The notes beneath the pieces were generated by a model. It was not told where the DNA came from and did not search any database. It worked only from the letters and a program-made list of their open reading frames with translations. Positions 17,827 to 26,652 of a stretch of 64,000 nt of DNA are shown here, piece by piece. The DNA comes from Exiguobacterium aestuarii (GTDB lineage: Bacteria > Bacillota > Bacilli > Exiguobacteriales > Exiguobacteriaceae). The DNA lies in contig NZ_JAIVAC010000001.1 of the NCBI RefSeq assembly GCF_020171655.1, forward strand, positions 372,001 to 436,000, given 5' to 3'. Position 1 is the stretch's first letter; each line of letters begins with the position of its first letter. A program made the position numbers and the translations under genes.

Positions 17827-18441
17827 ATGAAACGGAATAGCTATATGACGGTCGGTTTGACCGTCCTGACGCTCGTTGTCATCGGAGTAGCCGTGTATTT
17901 TGTATTCTTCAACCAAGACGACTTGCCGGTCATCCAAGAGCCAACCCCGTTCACATTGACGAACGCATTGAATGAAGAAACATACAATTCCGATAATGGA
18001 AAAGTAAAAATTGTCACATTCTTTTATACGAACTGCCCTGATATTTGTCCGCTCACGCTACGTGATTTTATGAAGCTTGAGAAAGAGTTGAAGGCAGAGA
18101 ATCTATATGGTTCAGACGTAGAGCTCGTCGCCATCACGGTCGACCCGAAAGTGGACACGGTCCCCGTACTCAAAAACTATGGGGAAGCGTTCCAGGCGGA
18201 GCCAAACGGATGGAAGATGTTGACGGGAGATCAGGTCGACATCGATCGAATCACACGACAGCTGCAATTTTATTATTCGAAGGCGAACAGCGGGCTCGTG
18301 ACGCATGCGACGACGATGTACGTCATCGACCGTCATCATGATGTTCGTGCCGTCGCTCAGATGGCGACAGCAGGGGATGAACCCGTTGATATCGAATCTA
18401 TCATGGAGGACGTTAAAGTACTCGCGAATGAAAAGGAGTGA
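17827..18441 (+). CDS. sco: Sco1/SenC copper chaperone for cytochrome oxidase
   Basis: The 204-residue protein has one N-terminal membrane anchor (about residues 9-29) and an extracytoplasmic thioredoxin-like domain. The copper-binding motif CPDIC lies near residues 70-74 and the third ligand His in THATTMYVID near residue 159. Sco proteins assist assembly of the CuA centre of subunit II, here CtaC. ATG at 17827 follows AGAGGGAGAG. It is placed with ctaG and yozB, and its stop codon overlaps the region of the next small gene. Confidence 0.96.
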   Translation: MKRNSYMTVGLTVLTLVVIGVAVYFVFFNQDDLPVIQEPTPFTLTNALNEETYNSDNGKVKIVTFFYTNCPDICPLTLRDFMKLEKELKAENLYGSDVELVAITVDPKVDTVPVLKNYGEAFQAEPNGWKMLTGDQVDIDRITRQLQFYYSKANSGLVTHATTMYVIDRHHDVRAVAQMATAGDEPVDIESIMEDVKVLANEKE

Positions 18442-18446
18442 TCACC

Positions 18447-18722
18447 ATGAACGATACGATGGCTGTGATTGGGAATGACTATTCATACGGAGACGTGACG
18501 ATTGCAGAACGGGCGATTGAAGATTTGATCGCATGTAGCGCCATTGAGTTCGGCTTAAAAGAAGTGAAAGTCGTATCTCAATCGAAAGACCATTATGATT
18601 ATCGAATCATTGCATCTTTACCACTCGTCGAGGCGGAGCGATTGTATCGCTACGTTCGAGACCAATTTGATTTATTGCTCGGTCAGGTCGATGTGACGTT
18701 GACCATCATTGCGACCAACTAA
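18447..18722 (+). CDS. Small Asp23/Gls24-like protein, uncharacterised
   Basis: The 91-residue soluble protein starts at ATG 18447, 9 nt after AAGGAG, which lies inside the last codons of sco. An upstream in-frame start at 18438 is too close to that site. The order YGDVTIAERAIEDLIACSAIEFGLKEV, then a beta segment DYRIIASLPL, a helix VEAERLYRYVRDQFDLLLG and a final beta strand VDVTLTII resembles the compact Asp23/DUF322 fold. I infer this from pattern only. Its tight linkage to sco suggests cotranscription and perhaps a link to oxidase assembly or envelope stress. Confidence 0.7.
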   Translation: MNDTMAVIGNDYSYGDVTIAERAIEDLIACSAIEFGLKEVKVVSQSKDHYDYRIIASLPLVEAERLYRYVRDQFDLLLGQVDVTLTIIATN

Positions 18723-18725
18723 TAT

Positions 18726-18764
18726 AAGCCCACAGAGACGAATCGTCTTCTGTGGGCTTTGTTT
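18726..18764. terminator. Terminator after the sco operon, usable on both strands
   Basis: AAGCCCACAGA and its exact complement surround an inner GACG-AAT-CGTC stem and are followed by TTTGTTTT. It separates the rightward sco operon from the convergent small gene. Confidence 0.9.
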
Positions 18765-18778
18765 TATCATCGTATTTT

Positions 18779-19132
18779 TTAGTGAGCTTGATAAAGGATT
18801 AATATCCTATTTTTTTGTGGATCATGAAAAAGTTCTGCGAAGAAGCAATATCCATTTTCAAAGTCATCTAAATCTGCTTCATTGGAAAGTACGATGTGTG
18901 TCCTGAATGACTCGCTCCATTGAGTTCGGATATCACTCATTGCTTGAGGCTCTAATAGATCTCTATCTTTCATTTGATAAGTTGAGATATAAAGAGTCTG
19001 GATTGATTCAGAAAAAATCATTTGTTCCAATTCATGAATTGAATCAGGAAGATGAATCATTTTTAACTGGATGCGTGATGCTCCGATGCATAAGCGCTTA
19101 CTCTCTTTTTCAAGATAGATTGAATTCTTCAA
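18779..19132 (-). CDS. Orphan small hypothetical protein, AT-rich
   Basis: A 117-residue frame reads leftward from TTG at 19132, which is placed 9 nt after GGAGG. The product begins MKNSIYLEKESKRLC and contains a possible beta-alpha domain; no membrane segment, signal or known motif is visible. Its codons are more AT-rich than neighbouring genes, consistent with a recently gained or fast-evolving gene. A 77-residue frame on the other strand (18907-19140) lacks a good ribosome binding site and is probably a shadow. No B. subtilis counterpart is known at this position. Confidence 0.6.
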   Translation of the reverse strand: MKNSIYLEKESKRLCIGASRIQLKMIHLPDSIHELEQMIFSESIQTLYISTYQMKDRDLLEPQAMSDIRTQWSESFRTHIVLSNEADLDDFENGYCFFAELFHDPQKNRILILYQAH

Positions 19133-19162
19133 GGCTGTGAACCTCCGATATAGCCTAAAAAG

Positions 19163-19189
19163 AAACCCCTTTGCTTATGCAAGGGGTTT
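19163..19189 (-). terminator. yugN terminator
   Basis: AAACCCCTT-T-GC and GCAAGGGGTTT form an 11-bp stem with one bulged base and a TTAT loop; on the minus strand it is followed by TTTCTTTTT. It overlaps the yugN stop codon. Confidence 0.85.
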
Positions 19190-19537
19190 GACTTCTAGTG
19201 TTTCTGCAAGTGCCTTTAGGCGACGTTCGCAGTCACGGACGATTTCTTCTGGGAAGACTTCATCGTATTCAACGCCGTGTGGGTAATAATGCTTTCCTAA
19301 AATCGGTGTGAGCATTTTGACTACAGCGTGACGATCCTCGATTTGACCTTCGATTGCGTATACAGGTAAGCGAAGATAGAATGTTTCGCCAGTCGATTGT
19401 TTCTCATATTTCATATCATACGTGGCACGCTCGTAATCCCAAGCACCTTCACGGATGAAATGATGATGATCCATGATCGTCTCGAGCAAACCAAAACGGA
19501 TTTCTTTTCCCTCGATGTGGAACTGCTCAAATTTCAT
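19175..19537 (-). CDS. yugN: YugN-like family protein
   Basis: The 120-residue product carries the family core WDYERATYDMKYE, then FYLRLPVYAIEGQ, and AVVKMLTPILGKHYYPHGVEY, strongly recalling B. subtilis YugN. No function is established for the family. It is soluble, without signal peptide. The start is chosen at the second of two adjacent ATGs (19537) because it is 6 nt after GGGGG; an open frame extends to 19615 without a signal. It has its own terminator. In B. subtilis yugN is elsewhere, so this is a relocated or independently placed copy. Confidence 0.85.
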   Translation of the reverse strand: MKFEQFHIEGKEIRFGLLETIMDHHHFIREGAWDYERATYDMKYEKQSTGETFYLRLPVYAIEGQIEDRHAVVKMLTPILGKHYYPHGVEYDEVFPEEIVRDCERRLKALAETLEVKPLA

Positions 19538-19641
19538 CATAATCCCCCTTTTCGAATAAACCTCATATGTCATCATACCATATTCAAAAACGTTCTTGGA
19601 ATAACGTGTGTTCAAATTGTGAAAAAAAGATGAACGATTGA

Positions 19642-20397
19642 TTAGCTTAGTGTAGTTAGATATTCCTCGATTTTTTGAGGAAGTTTTACCCCGAGTGGGA
19701 GTAGTCCTTCCGAACCGAAAAAGACGTTGAACTCCAAAATATAAAATCCGTCTTCTGTCACGATGACGTCAAACGCCGCGTGGTTGATGTGTAACGTATT
19801 GGCAATCGTTTGAACTTCTTTGACGACGTATTCGGGAATGTCTTCGTAAGAGAAGTTAGCTCCTTGGGCGACATTGTTCAAAAATGCCTCGCTGACGCGC
19901 CAATAGGCACCGACAACTTCTTCACCAATGATGATGACTCGTAAGTCACGATCATTCGGGATGAACTCTTGGACATAAAACGTATCATGGTTCTCGACAT
20001 ATTCTAACCAGTCTTGGTCATTCTTGATCAGCCAAACCCCTTGGCCCATTGAAGATTTGGCTTTTTTGGCGACGAACGGGTATTGGAACTCTTCCAAAAC
20101 ACGTTCGATTGTGTAAGGGTTTTTTCCATAGATGAGCGTCTTCGGAATACGATGAGGATAGGTCGCTTTGAAGGCACGTGTCATCTCGATTTTGTCGTGC
20201 CCGAGATGATATGTCGCCGGAGATGGGAAAATGGCTTTGTTCATTCCGTAAATGATGGAGTTGACCATCCAGTACTCGGGGAACAAAACGAGGTCAGCTT
20301 CGCGTACTTTATCGAGTTGATCATAATAATATTCAGGCTTCGCATAATCCGTCTTGATTCCGGCTGATCGAATCATATTAAAAGAAACTTTTTTCAT
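19642..20397 (-). CDS. ATP-grasp ligase of unknown substrate (RimK-like)
   Basis: The 251-residue protein has an ATP-grasp layout: a short N-terminal domain, YPFVAKKAKSSMGQGVWLI as nucleotide-binding strand and glycine loop near residue 113, FYVQEFIPNDRDLRVIIIG as the central segment, and DVIVTEDGFYILEFNVFFG with the metal-binding Glu and Asn near the end. It resembles RimK/GshB-type carboxylate-amine ligases; the substrate is unknown. ATG at 20397 is preferred. A GTG at 20409 is in frame but also poorly placed. The Shine-Dalgarno AAAGGAAG is 28 nt away, with an 8-bp hairpin filling the gap. No partner gene is adjacent. Confidence 0.82.
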   Translation of the reverse strand: MKKVSFNMIRSAGIKTDYAKPEYYYDQLDKVREADLVLFPEYWMVNSIIYGMNKAIFPSPATYHLGHDKIEMTRAFKATYPHRIPKTLIYGKNPYTIERVLEEFQYPFVAKKAKSSMGQGVWLIKNDQDWLEYVENHDTFYVQEFIPNDRDLRVIIIGEEVVGAYWRVSEAFLNNVAQGANFSYEDIPEYVVKEVQTIANTLHINHAAFDVIVTEDGFYILEFNVFFGSEGLLPLGVKLPQKIEEYLTTLS

Positions 20398-20401
20398 ATA
20401 C

Positions 20402-20420
20402 AGACGCACTGGGTACGTCT
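20402..20420 (-). promoter_or_regulatory. Hairpin between Shine-Dalgarno and start codon of the ATP-grasp gene
   Basis: On the mRNA strand AGACGUAC-CCA-GUGCGUCU forms an uninterrupted 8-bp stem (one U-G pair) with a three-base loop. It starts 5 nt after AAAGGAAG and ends 4 nt before AUG. Removing the hairpin leaves a 9-nt spacing, which is ideal; unfolded, the spacing is 28 nt. Confidence 0.55.
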
Positions 20421-20529
20421 ATTCACTTCCTTTCTACATTGAACGCCTTGCGGTCAACTTCAATTATAGTGTGGATTGCTTACATAGGGAAACAATTGTG
20501 GTAAAATCATGGCAGAAAGGGTGAGGGGT

Positions 20530-20979
20530 ATGATAATCACTGAACAGACGATTGCCCTGCTCGATCAAACTGAAGAATTGACCGATTTGATTGAAGCAAG
20601 CGAATCGTTTCAAACATATATTCAAACGAAAGCGGCACGTCTCGCATCACAAGAAGCGAAGGAAATCGAGCGCGAGTTCCTAAAGATGAAAGAGGACTAT
20701 GAGTACGTCCAGCGGTTCGGGAAGCACCATCCGGACCACGATCGCATCAAAAAAGAGATGCATCTCATCAAACGTCGTCTTGACGTTCAGCCGGAAATTG
20801 CTGCGTTCAAAAAAGCAGAACGAAGCTTGGATAAGTTGTTAGGGGAAGTGAGTGAACTATTAGCACATTCAGTCTCTCCTAAAATCAAGGTCCCGACTGG
20901 TAATCCATTCTTTGACGAAGGTGGATGTTCCGGTGGTGGCAGTTGCGGAGGAGGCGGAAGTTGTGGATGCGCCGTCTAA
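20530..20979 (+). CDS. ricF: RicF (YlbF), regulator of RNase Y-dependent mRNA maturation
   Basis: The 149-residue product is a YlbF/YmcA-family helical protein. The core FLKMKEDYEYVQRFGKHHPD and the VPTGNPFFD segment match B. subtilis YlbF. The C-terminal tail holds four cysteines in a Gly/Ser-rich stretch (CSGGGSC, then CGC), the ligands of an iron-sulfur cluster. RicF works with RicA (YmcA) and RicT (YaaT) to stimulate RNase Y, affecting competence, biofilm and operon mRNA processing in B. subtilis. ATG at 20530 follows AAGGGTGAGG; the ATG at 20509 has no signal. It overlaps ylbG. Confidence 0.93.
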   Translation: MIITEQTIALLDQTEELTDLIEASESFQTYIQTKAARLASQEAKEIEREFLKMKEDYEYVQRFGKHHPDHDRIKKEMHLIKRRLDVQPEIAAFKKAERSLDKLLGEVSELLAHSVSPKIKVPTGNPFFDEGGCSGGGSCGGGGSCGCAV

Positions 20980-21217
20980 GTTGAATGAACGGATCGGTTT
21001 CGTCGTATACGTGAATTCCTTGAAACAAGTGAAAGCGTTAAGACGTTATGCGAATCTGTACTTTGTCTCAAAACGAGAGAAGTATGCGTTTCTTTATACA
21101 GACCTCGAAGGTCATGAAGCTGTACTCGAACAAGTAAAGGCATTGCCGTTCGTGGAAGCGGTCGTTCGGAGCGAGCGTCCATTCATTTCCGAAACGTACG
21201 AGACAAAATCGAAATAA
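20963..21217 (+). CDS. ylbG: YlbG family protein (DUF2129)
   Basis: The 84-residue product carries GFVVYVNSLKQVKALRRYANLYFVSKREKYAFLY, which matches DUF2129/YlbG. The function is unknown; the gene almost always follows ylbF. The start is GTG at 20963, about 9 nt after GGAGGAGG; TTG at 20981 is another choice. The ribosome binding site is made of glycine codons of the RicF cysteine tail, and the two genes overlap by 17 bp, so translation is probably coupled. It ends in a perfect 14-bp hairpin. Confidence 0.88.
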   Translation: MDAPSKLNERIGFVVYVNSLKQVKALRRYANLYFVSKREKYAFLYTDLEGHEAVLEQVKALPFVEAVVRSERPFISETYETKSK

Positions 21218-21220
21218 ACA

Positions 21221-21252
21221 AAAAGATGAAGGTGGCATCACCTTCATCTTTT
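21221..21252 (+). terminator. ylbG terminator
   Basis: AAAAGATGAAGGTG and its exact complement flank a GCAT loop; the 3' arm ends in TTTT. The T tract is short, so termination may be partial. Confidence 0.75.
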
Positions 21253-21269
21253 CTGCTGGAGGGAAAGAC

Positions 21270-23303
<2,034 letters not shown>

Positions 23304-23325
<22 letters not shown>

Positions 23326-24434
23326 GGTCGCTGGCGGTATTCAATCAATGTGTCGTTATGAAGCGGCAGTCGATACGCCTCAGTGACACGCGCTTCAAAA
23401 TCGAGCCGTTCATCGTATTTACCGATGAGCGGCAATTCTTGTTTCACATCCCGTAATGCCACACGACCGATGTCATTAAACGCGAGCGGTCTCACGTAGG
23501 GAACATCATCAAAGCGAGTCGGTGCTTCTTCTTTTAACCAGTGCAGAAGAATGGACACGAACGCTCGTTGAATCGATGTGCGTGTATAGCGACGTGTCGA
23601 AACGGATGTGAGGGCATGTTCAAACGATGTTTCGAATCCGGCTCGTTTCAGGCGAGGTGCGAGGGATGTGTCGATGCCGACGAGCTCGCTCAACGTATGG
23701 AGCGGCAACGTGCGGAGTTTGTATTGTAAGACGGGCCAAAACAGTTCCCAATGCGTCATCGATTGCGACTGGAACATCGCTTCTGTCGATGCAGGAACGG
23801 CACGAACTTCACCCGTTTCTAGGTAATGGGCCCGGATGCCGGTGGCCGACATGACGTCTGTGAGTGAGGTGTCGTGATAATCTGCCCCGAGACGCTTCAC
23901 CGTATGTAACTGAATCGTCTTTGCTGCTTTGGCGTAATGATACGCCAAAATATTGTTAGGGCGTGTCAAATCAAACGACGGATAGACGGTACGGAAAGCC
24001 CGACTTGAAGCTTGCGCCGACGAATGACCCTCTTGTAGTGCTTGGTGGAGTGCCTCTTTATATAGAGATGTCTCTTCGACATTTGACTGCGCTGCATGAA
24101 GAATGGCGTCGACATCTCCGCTTTCGCTTCCGAACGATAGCGTTTGGCATCGGAGTTGTTCGGCGATTGAGACGGCAGACATGGCGAAGCGGTCCGCCCG
24201 TTGTACCCCATACTTGGTCGGTAGTTCGACGACGAGGTCGATTGCCCCGCTCTCGACGGCCGCTCTTGCCCGTTTCCACTTATCGAATGAGGCTGGTTCT
24301 CCTCGTTGAGTGAACTGGGCACTCATGATGGCAATTATGGCATCAGCCCCGGTTTCTTGACGTGCGGTTTGCGCTTGATAATAGTGTCCGTTGTGAAACG
24401 GATTGTACTCTGCGATAATGGCCGTCTTTTGCAT
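23304..24434 (-). CDS. tmcAL: tRNA(Met) cytidine acetate ligase TmcAL (YlbM)
   Basis: TmcAL activates acetate with ATP and forms N4-acetylcytidine at the wobble base of elongator tRNA(Met). The 376-residue protein begins with the nucleotidyltransferase-like IIAEYNPFHNGHYYQ motif and continues with QFTQRGEPASFDKWKRARAA and VELPTKYGVQRADRFA, as in the YlbM family. ATG at 24434 follows AAAGGAG by 6 nt. Orientation opposite to ylbL and ylbN is as in B. subtilis. No terminator is seen at its 3' end, which runs into ylbL. Confidence 0.95.
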
Positions 24435-24483
24435 GATTTACTCCTTTGCATTGTCGTATGGATTGGTGTAAGATGAGTAAGTA

Positions 24484-24498
24484 CGCTTTGGCAAAGCG
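24484..24498. repeat. Short perfect palindrome between tmcAL and ylbN
   Basis: CGCTTTG-G-CAAAGCG has 7-bp arms around one base, 36 bp upstream of the ylbN promoter -35. There is no T run. It may be an operator or chance. Confidence 0.35.
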
Positions 24499-24533
24499 CC
24501 GTCGTCAACTGATTTTAGTGTAAAGAAAAAACA

Positions 24534-24562
24534 TTGACAAAACAAGTTGGCCTATCTATAAT
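24534..24562 (+). promoter_or_regulatory. Perfect-consensus sigma-A promoter of ylbN-rpmF
   Basis: TTGACA and TATAAT match the consensus at all twelve positions with the optimal 17-bp spacing. The predicted start site is near 24569, giving a leader of about 22 nt before the ylbN ATG. Such strength suits a ribosomal protein gene. Confidence 0.88.
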
Positions 24563-24590
24563 TCATATTGTTGCAATTGAGGTGATTCGG

Positions 24591-25118
24591 ATGAAATGGT
24601 CTATTGCACAGCTACTTAAGCTCCGAAACCAGGGTGACGGTTTTACGATCGATGAGATGGTAGAACTACCAGAGCTGACTCAGCTCCATCCGGATATCCG
24701 TTCGATTCGCCCGGTGCATGTGCACGGGGATGCATCGTTCACATCTAATCAAGTTACATTCAATCTGAAGATTCAAGGTGATCTGACGTTGCCAGATGCG
24801 CGAACGTTAGAAGACGTCACTTATGAATTTGATATTGAATCGCTCGAGCCTTTCTTTTTGGAGAATGGGCGTTATACGGAGCAATTCGATGACGTGAATT
24901 TGCCAGAAGGAAATACAATCAGTCTTGTACCGATTGTAAAAGAGCTCATCATGTTAGACGTCCCGATGCAAGTTTATGGGAACGAAACAGACAAAACTCA
25001 GGTTGAAGGGGAAGGCTGGACGCTCACTGACGAACAGCCGGATGCCCAACCAAAAATTGACCCGCGATTCGCGGGACTGGCCGACCTGTTCTCGAAAAAA
25101 GAGAACGAGGAAGGTTAA
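24591..25118 (+). CDS. ylbN: YlbN/YceD family protein (DUF177), linked to 23S rRNA accumulation
   Basis: The 175-residue protein starts at ATG 24591, 5-8 nt after GAGGTGA. Earlier in-frame codons (from 24534) overlap the promoter and cannot be translated from it. It has the DUF177 core, with [20 protein letters not shown] and an acidic [11 protein letters not shown] end. DUF177 proteins normally lie directly upstream of rpmF and, in E. coli (YceD) and plants, affect 23S rRNA processing or accumulation. Here too rpmF follows after 22 bp. Confidence 0.92.
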
Positions 25119-25140
25119 CTTTTCAAGGAGGTGGACAACG

Positions 25141-25314
25141 ATGGCAGTACCATTCCGTAGAACGTCGAAAACTCGCAAACGTCTTCGTCGTACTCACTTC
25201 AAACTCAACGTACCTGGTATGAACGAGTGCCCGAACTGTGGCGAAATGAAACTTTCACACCGTGTTTGCAAATCTTGCGGACATTACAACGGTAAAGAAG
25301 TAACAAGCAAATAA
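25141..25314 (+). CDS. rpmF: 50S ribosomal protein L32
   Basis: The 57-residue protein has the L32 opening [19 protein letters not shown] and a zinc ribbon formed by CPNCG and CKSCG. The zinc-binding (four-cysteine) version is present. ATG at 25141 follows CAAGGAGGTGG, a near-perfect ribosome binding site. It ends in a strong terminator, so ylbN-rpmF is a two-gene unit. Confidence 0.98.
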
Positions 25315-25320
25315 TGCGAG

Positions 25321-25355
25321 AAGAAGTGATCTGATATCAGGTCACTTCTTTTTTT
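25321..25355 (+). terminator. rpmF terminator
   Basis: AAGAAGTGA-T-CTGATATCAG-G-TCACTTCTT is an almost perfect 15-bp-armed palindrome followed by TTTTT. Confidence 0.92.
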
Positions 25356-25435
25356 GTTTGTCATTTTTGGGTCATGGCAAGAAGATGTGGTAAACTTTTT
25401 GTGCGAAAATAGTTCTATTCAGGAGGAAAGCATGT

Positions 25436-26275
25436 ATGAACTCCATCAAACGGATTGGCATCATCGGGAACGGGGCGGTCGGACTATTGATGGCATCCTT
25501 GCTCGCTGATGATTATGAGGTGACGGTATACGGACGAAGCGGATCACCTGAAAAGATTTTAATCACACGGACAGGTTTGACGAGTGGGTCAGCATATGTA
25601 TCGCTACAATCTAGTGCCACATTAGAAGAAACTGACCAAGATCTCTTTTTTGTCACGACGAAAGCCCATCAAGTCGAACAGGCGACGGCACGACTCTCTG
25701 GAGCAGTTCCGGTCTTCATTTGCTCGAACGGGATTGCCCATCTGGATTATGCGAAACAACATGGTTTTCATTTAGGTGTCGTCGAACACGGGGTGACGAA
25801 ACAAGGAAACACCATCGAGCATCGTGGACTCGGGCGTATTCGAATCGGGAGCATGACAGGTCTCCTTCCAATCACACTTCAAGATAGTCCACTTCAGGTC
25901 ATCTGGGAAGAAGACATCGAACAAGTCGTGATCGAAAAGCTATTTGCGAATGCGATCATCAATCCCATCACAGCACTATGCCGTGTTACGAATGGTGCGC
26001 TCGCAAACGCGCCATATCGTGAGATTGCGCATTCCATCTACGAGGAACTAACGCCGCTATTTTCAAAGCGTGTCTCGTATGCTTATATCGAGTCGATCAT
26101 CGAACGCACTGCCGAGAATCGATCTTCTATGTTGCGTGATCTTGAAGAGGGACGACCGACAGAAGTGGATGCGATTCTAAAACCAGTGATTGAGAAAGCC
26201 GAACAAATGAAGATTTCACTTACAGTTATCCCCCTGCTACATAAACTGATTATAGGAGCGAGCGCATCGTGCTAG
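25436..26275 (+). CDS. panE: 2-dehydropantoate 2-reductase family protein
   Basis: The 279-residue enzyme has an N-terminal Rossmann NADPH site (IGIIGNGAVGLLMAS) and the C-terminal helical ApbA domain with KLFANAIINPITALCRV, carrying the catalytic Lys, and the later ENRSSMLRDLEEGRPTEVD segment. It would reduce ketopantoate to pantoate in vitamin B5 synthesis. It is slightly shorter than many relatives. Its position between rpmF and bshC corresponds to ylbQ/panE. ATG at 25436 is 9 nt after GGAGG; an out-of-frame ATG at 25432 is ignored. A possible promoter, TTGGGT-N18-TAAACT, precedes it. Confidence 0.93.
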   Translation: MNSIKRIGIIGNGAVGLLMASLLADDYEVTVYGRSGSPEKILITRTGLTSGSAYVSLQSSATLEETDQDLFFVTTKAHQVEQATARLSGAVPVFICSNGIAHLDYAKQHGFHLGVVEHGVTKQGNTIEHRGLGRIRIGSMTGLLPITLQDSPLQVIWEEDIEQVVIEKLFANAIINPITALCRVTNGALANAPYREIAHSIYEELTPLFSKRVSYAYIESIIERTAENRSSMLRDLEEGRPTEVDAILKPVIEKAEQMKISLTVIPLLHKLIIGASASC

Positions 26276-26628
26276 TGTATATCGTTTCATTTCCACTCAT
26301 CTTATGGTTTATGGTGTATATGATACTTAGAAAAATTATGCCGAAATCAATCAACTCATTCAAACTCGCCTGCGATGCCGGGGTCGTACTCTGGTTCTAT
26401 GCATGCGGCGTTTTACTTGAGGCCATCTTCGGGACGGAAGTGTTTCTTCTATTGCTTGCGGTATGTTGCGCCATCTTTCCGATCAATGCGATCTGGCAGC
26501 GGATTCGTTATGAGGAAGTGTTGTTCACGAAGATGTTCGTCCACGGCTGGCGCTTGCTCTTTTTACTCCTAGTCCCGACGCATGCGATTTTGTTTGCGAT
26601 CGGCGTGGCCCAAGAAATGATTCGTTGA
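26269..26628 (+). CDS. DUF3397-type small membrane protein
   Basis: The 119-residue protein has four hydrophobic segments (about 3-20, 38-55, 60-75 and 92-112) and no known catalytic motif. DUF3397 proteins lie between panE and bshC in many Bacillales, which supports the call. The start is GTG at 26269, 10 nt after AGGAG, overlapping panE by 7 bp. The function is unknown. Confidence 0.78.
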   Translation: MLVYIVSFPLILWFMVYMILRKIMPKSINSFKLACDAGVVLWFYACGVLLEAIFGTEVFLLLLAVCCAIFPINAIWQRIRYEEVLFTKMFVHGWRLLFLLLVPTHAILFAIGVAQEMIR

Positions 26629-26652
26629 TTGATTGAAAGGAAGTTGTTATAC

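Noticed and set aside
18907-19140. 77-codon plus-strand frame opposite the orphan small gene
   Set aside because: No ribosome binding site precedes its start, whereas the opposite frame has GGAGG at correct spacing and is longer. Some doubt remains because both are short.
20930-20979. Gly/Cys-rich tail of RicF as a frameshift or low-complexity artefact
   Set aside because: Four cysteines in a Gly/Ser tail are the known iron-sulfur ligands of YlbF-type proteins.
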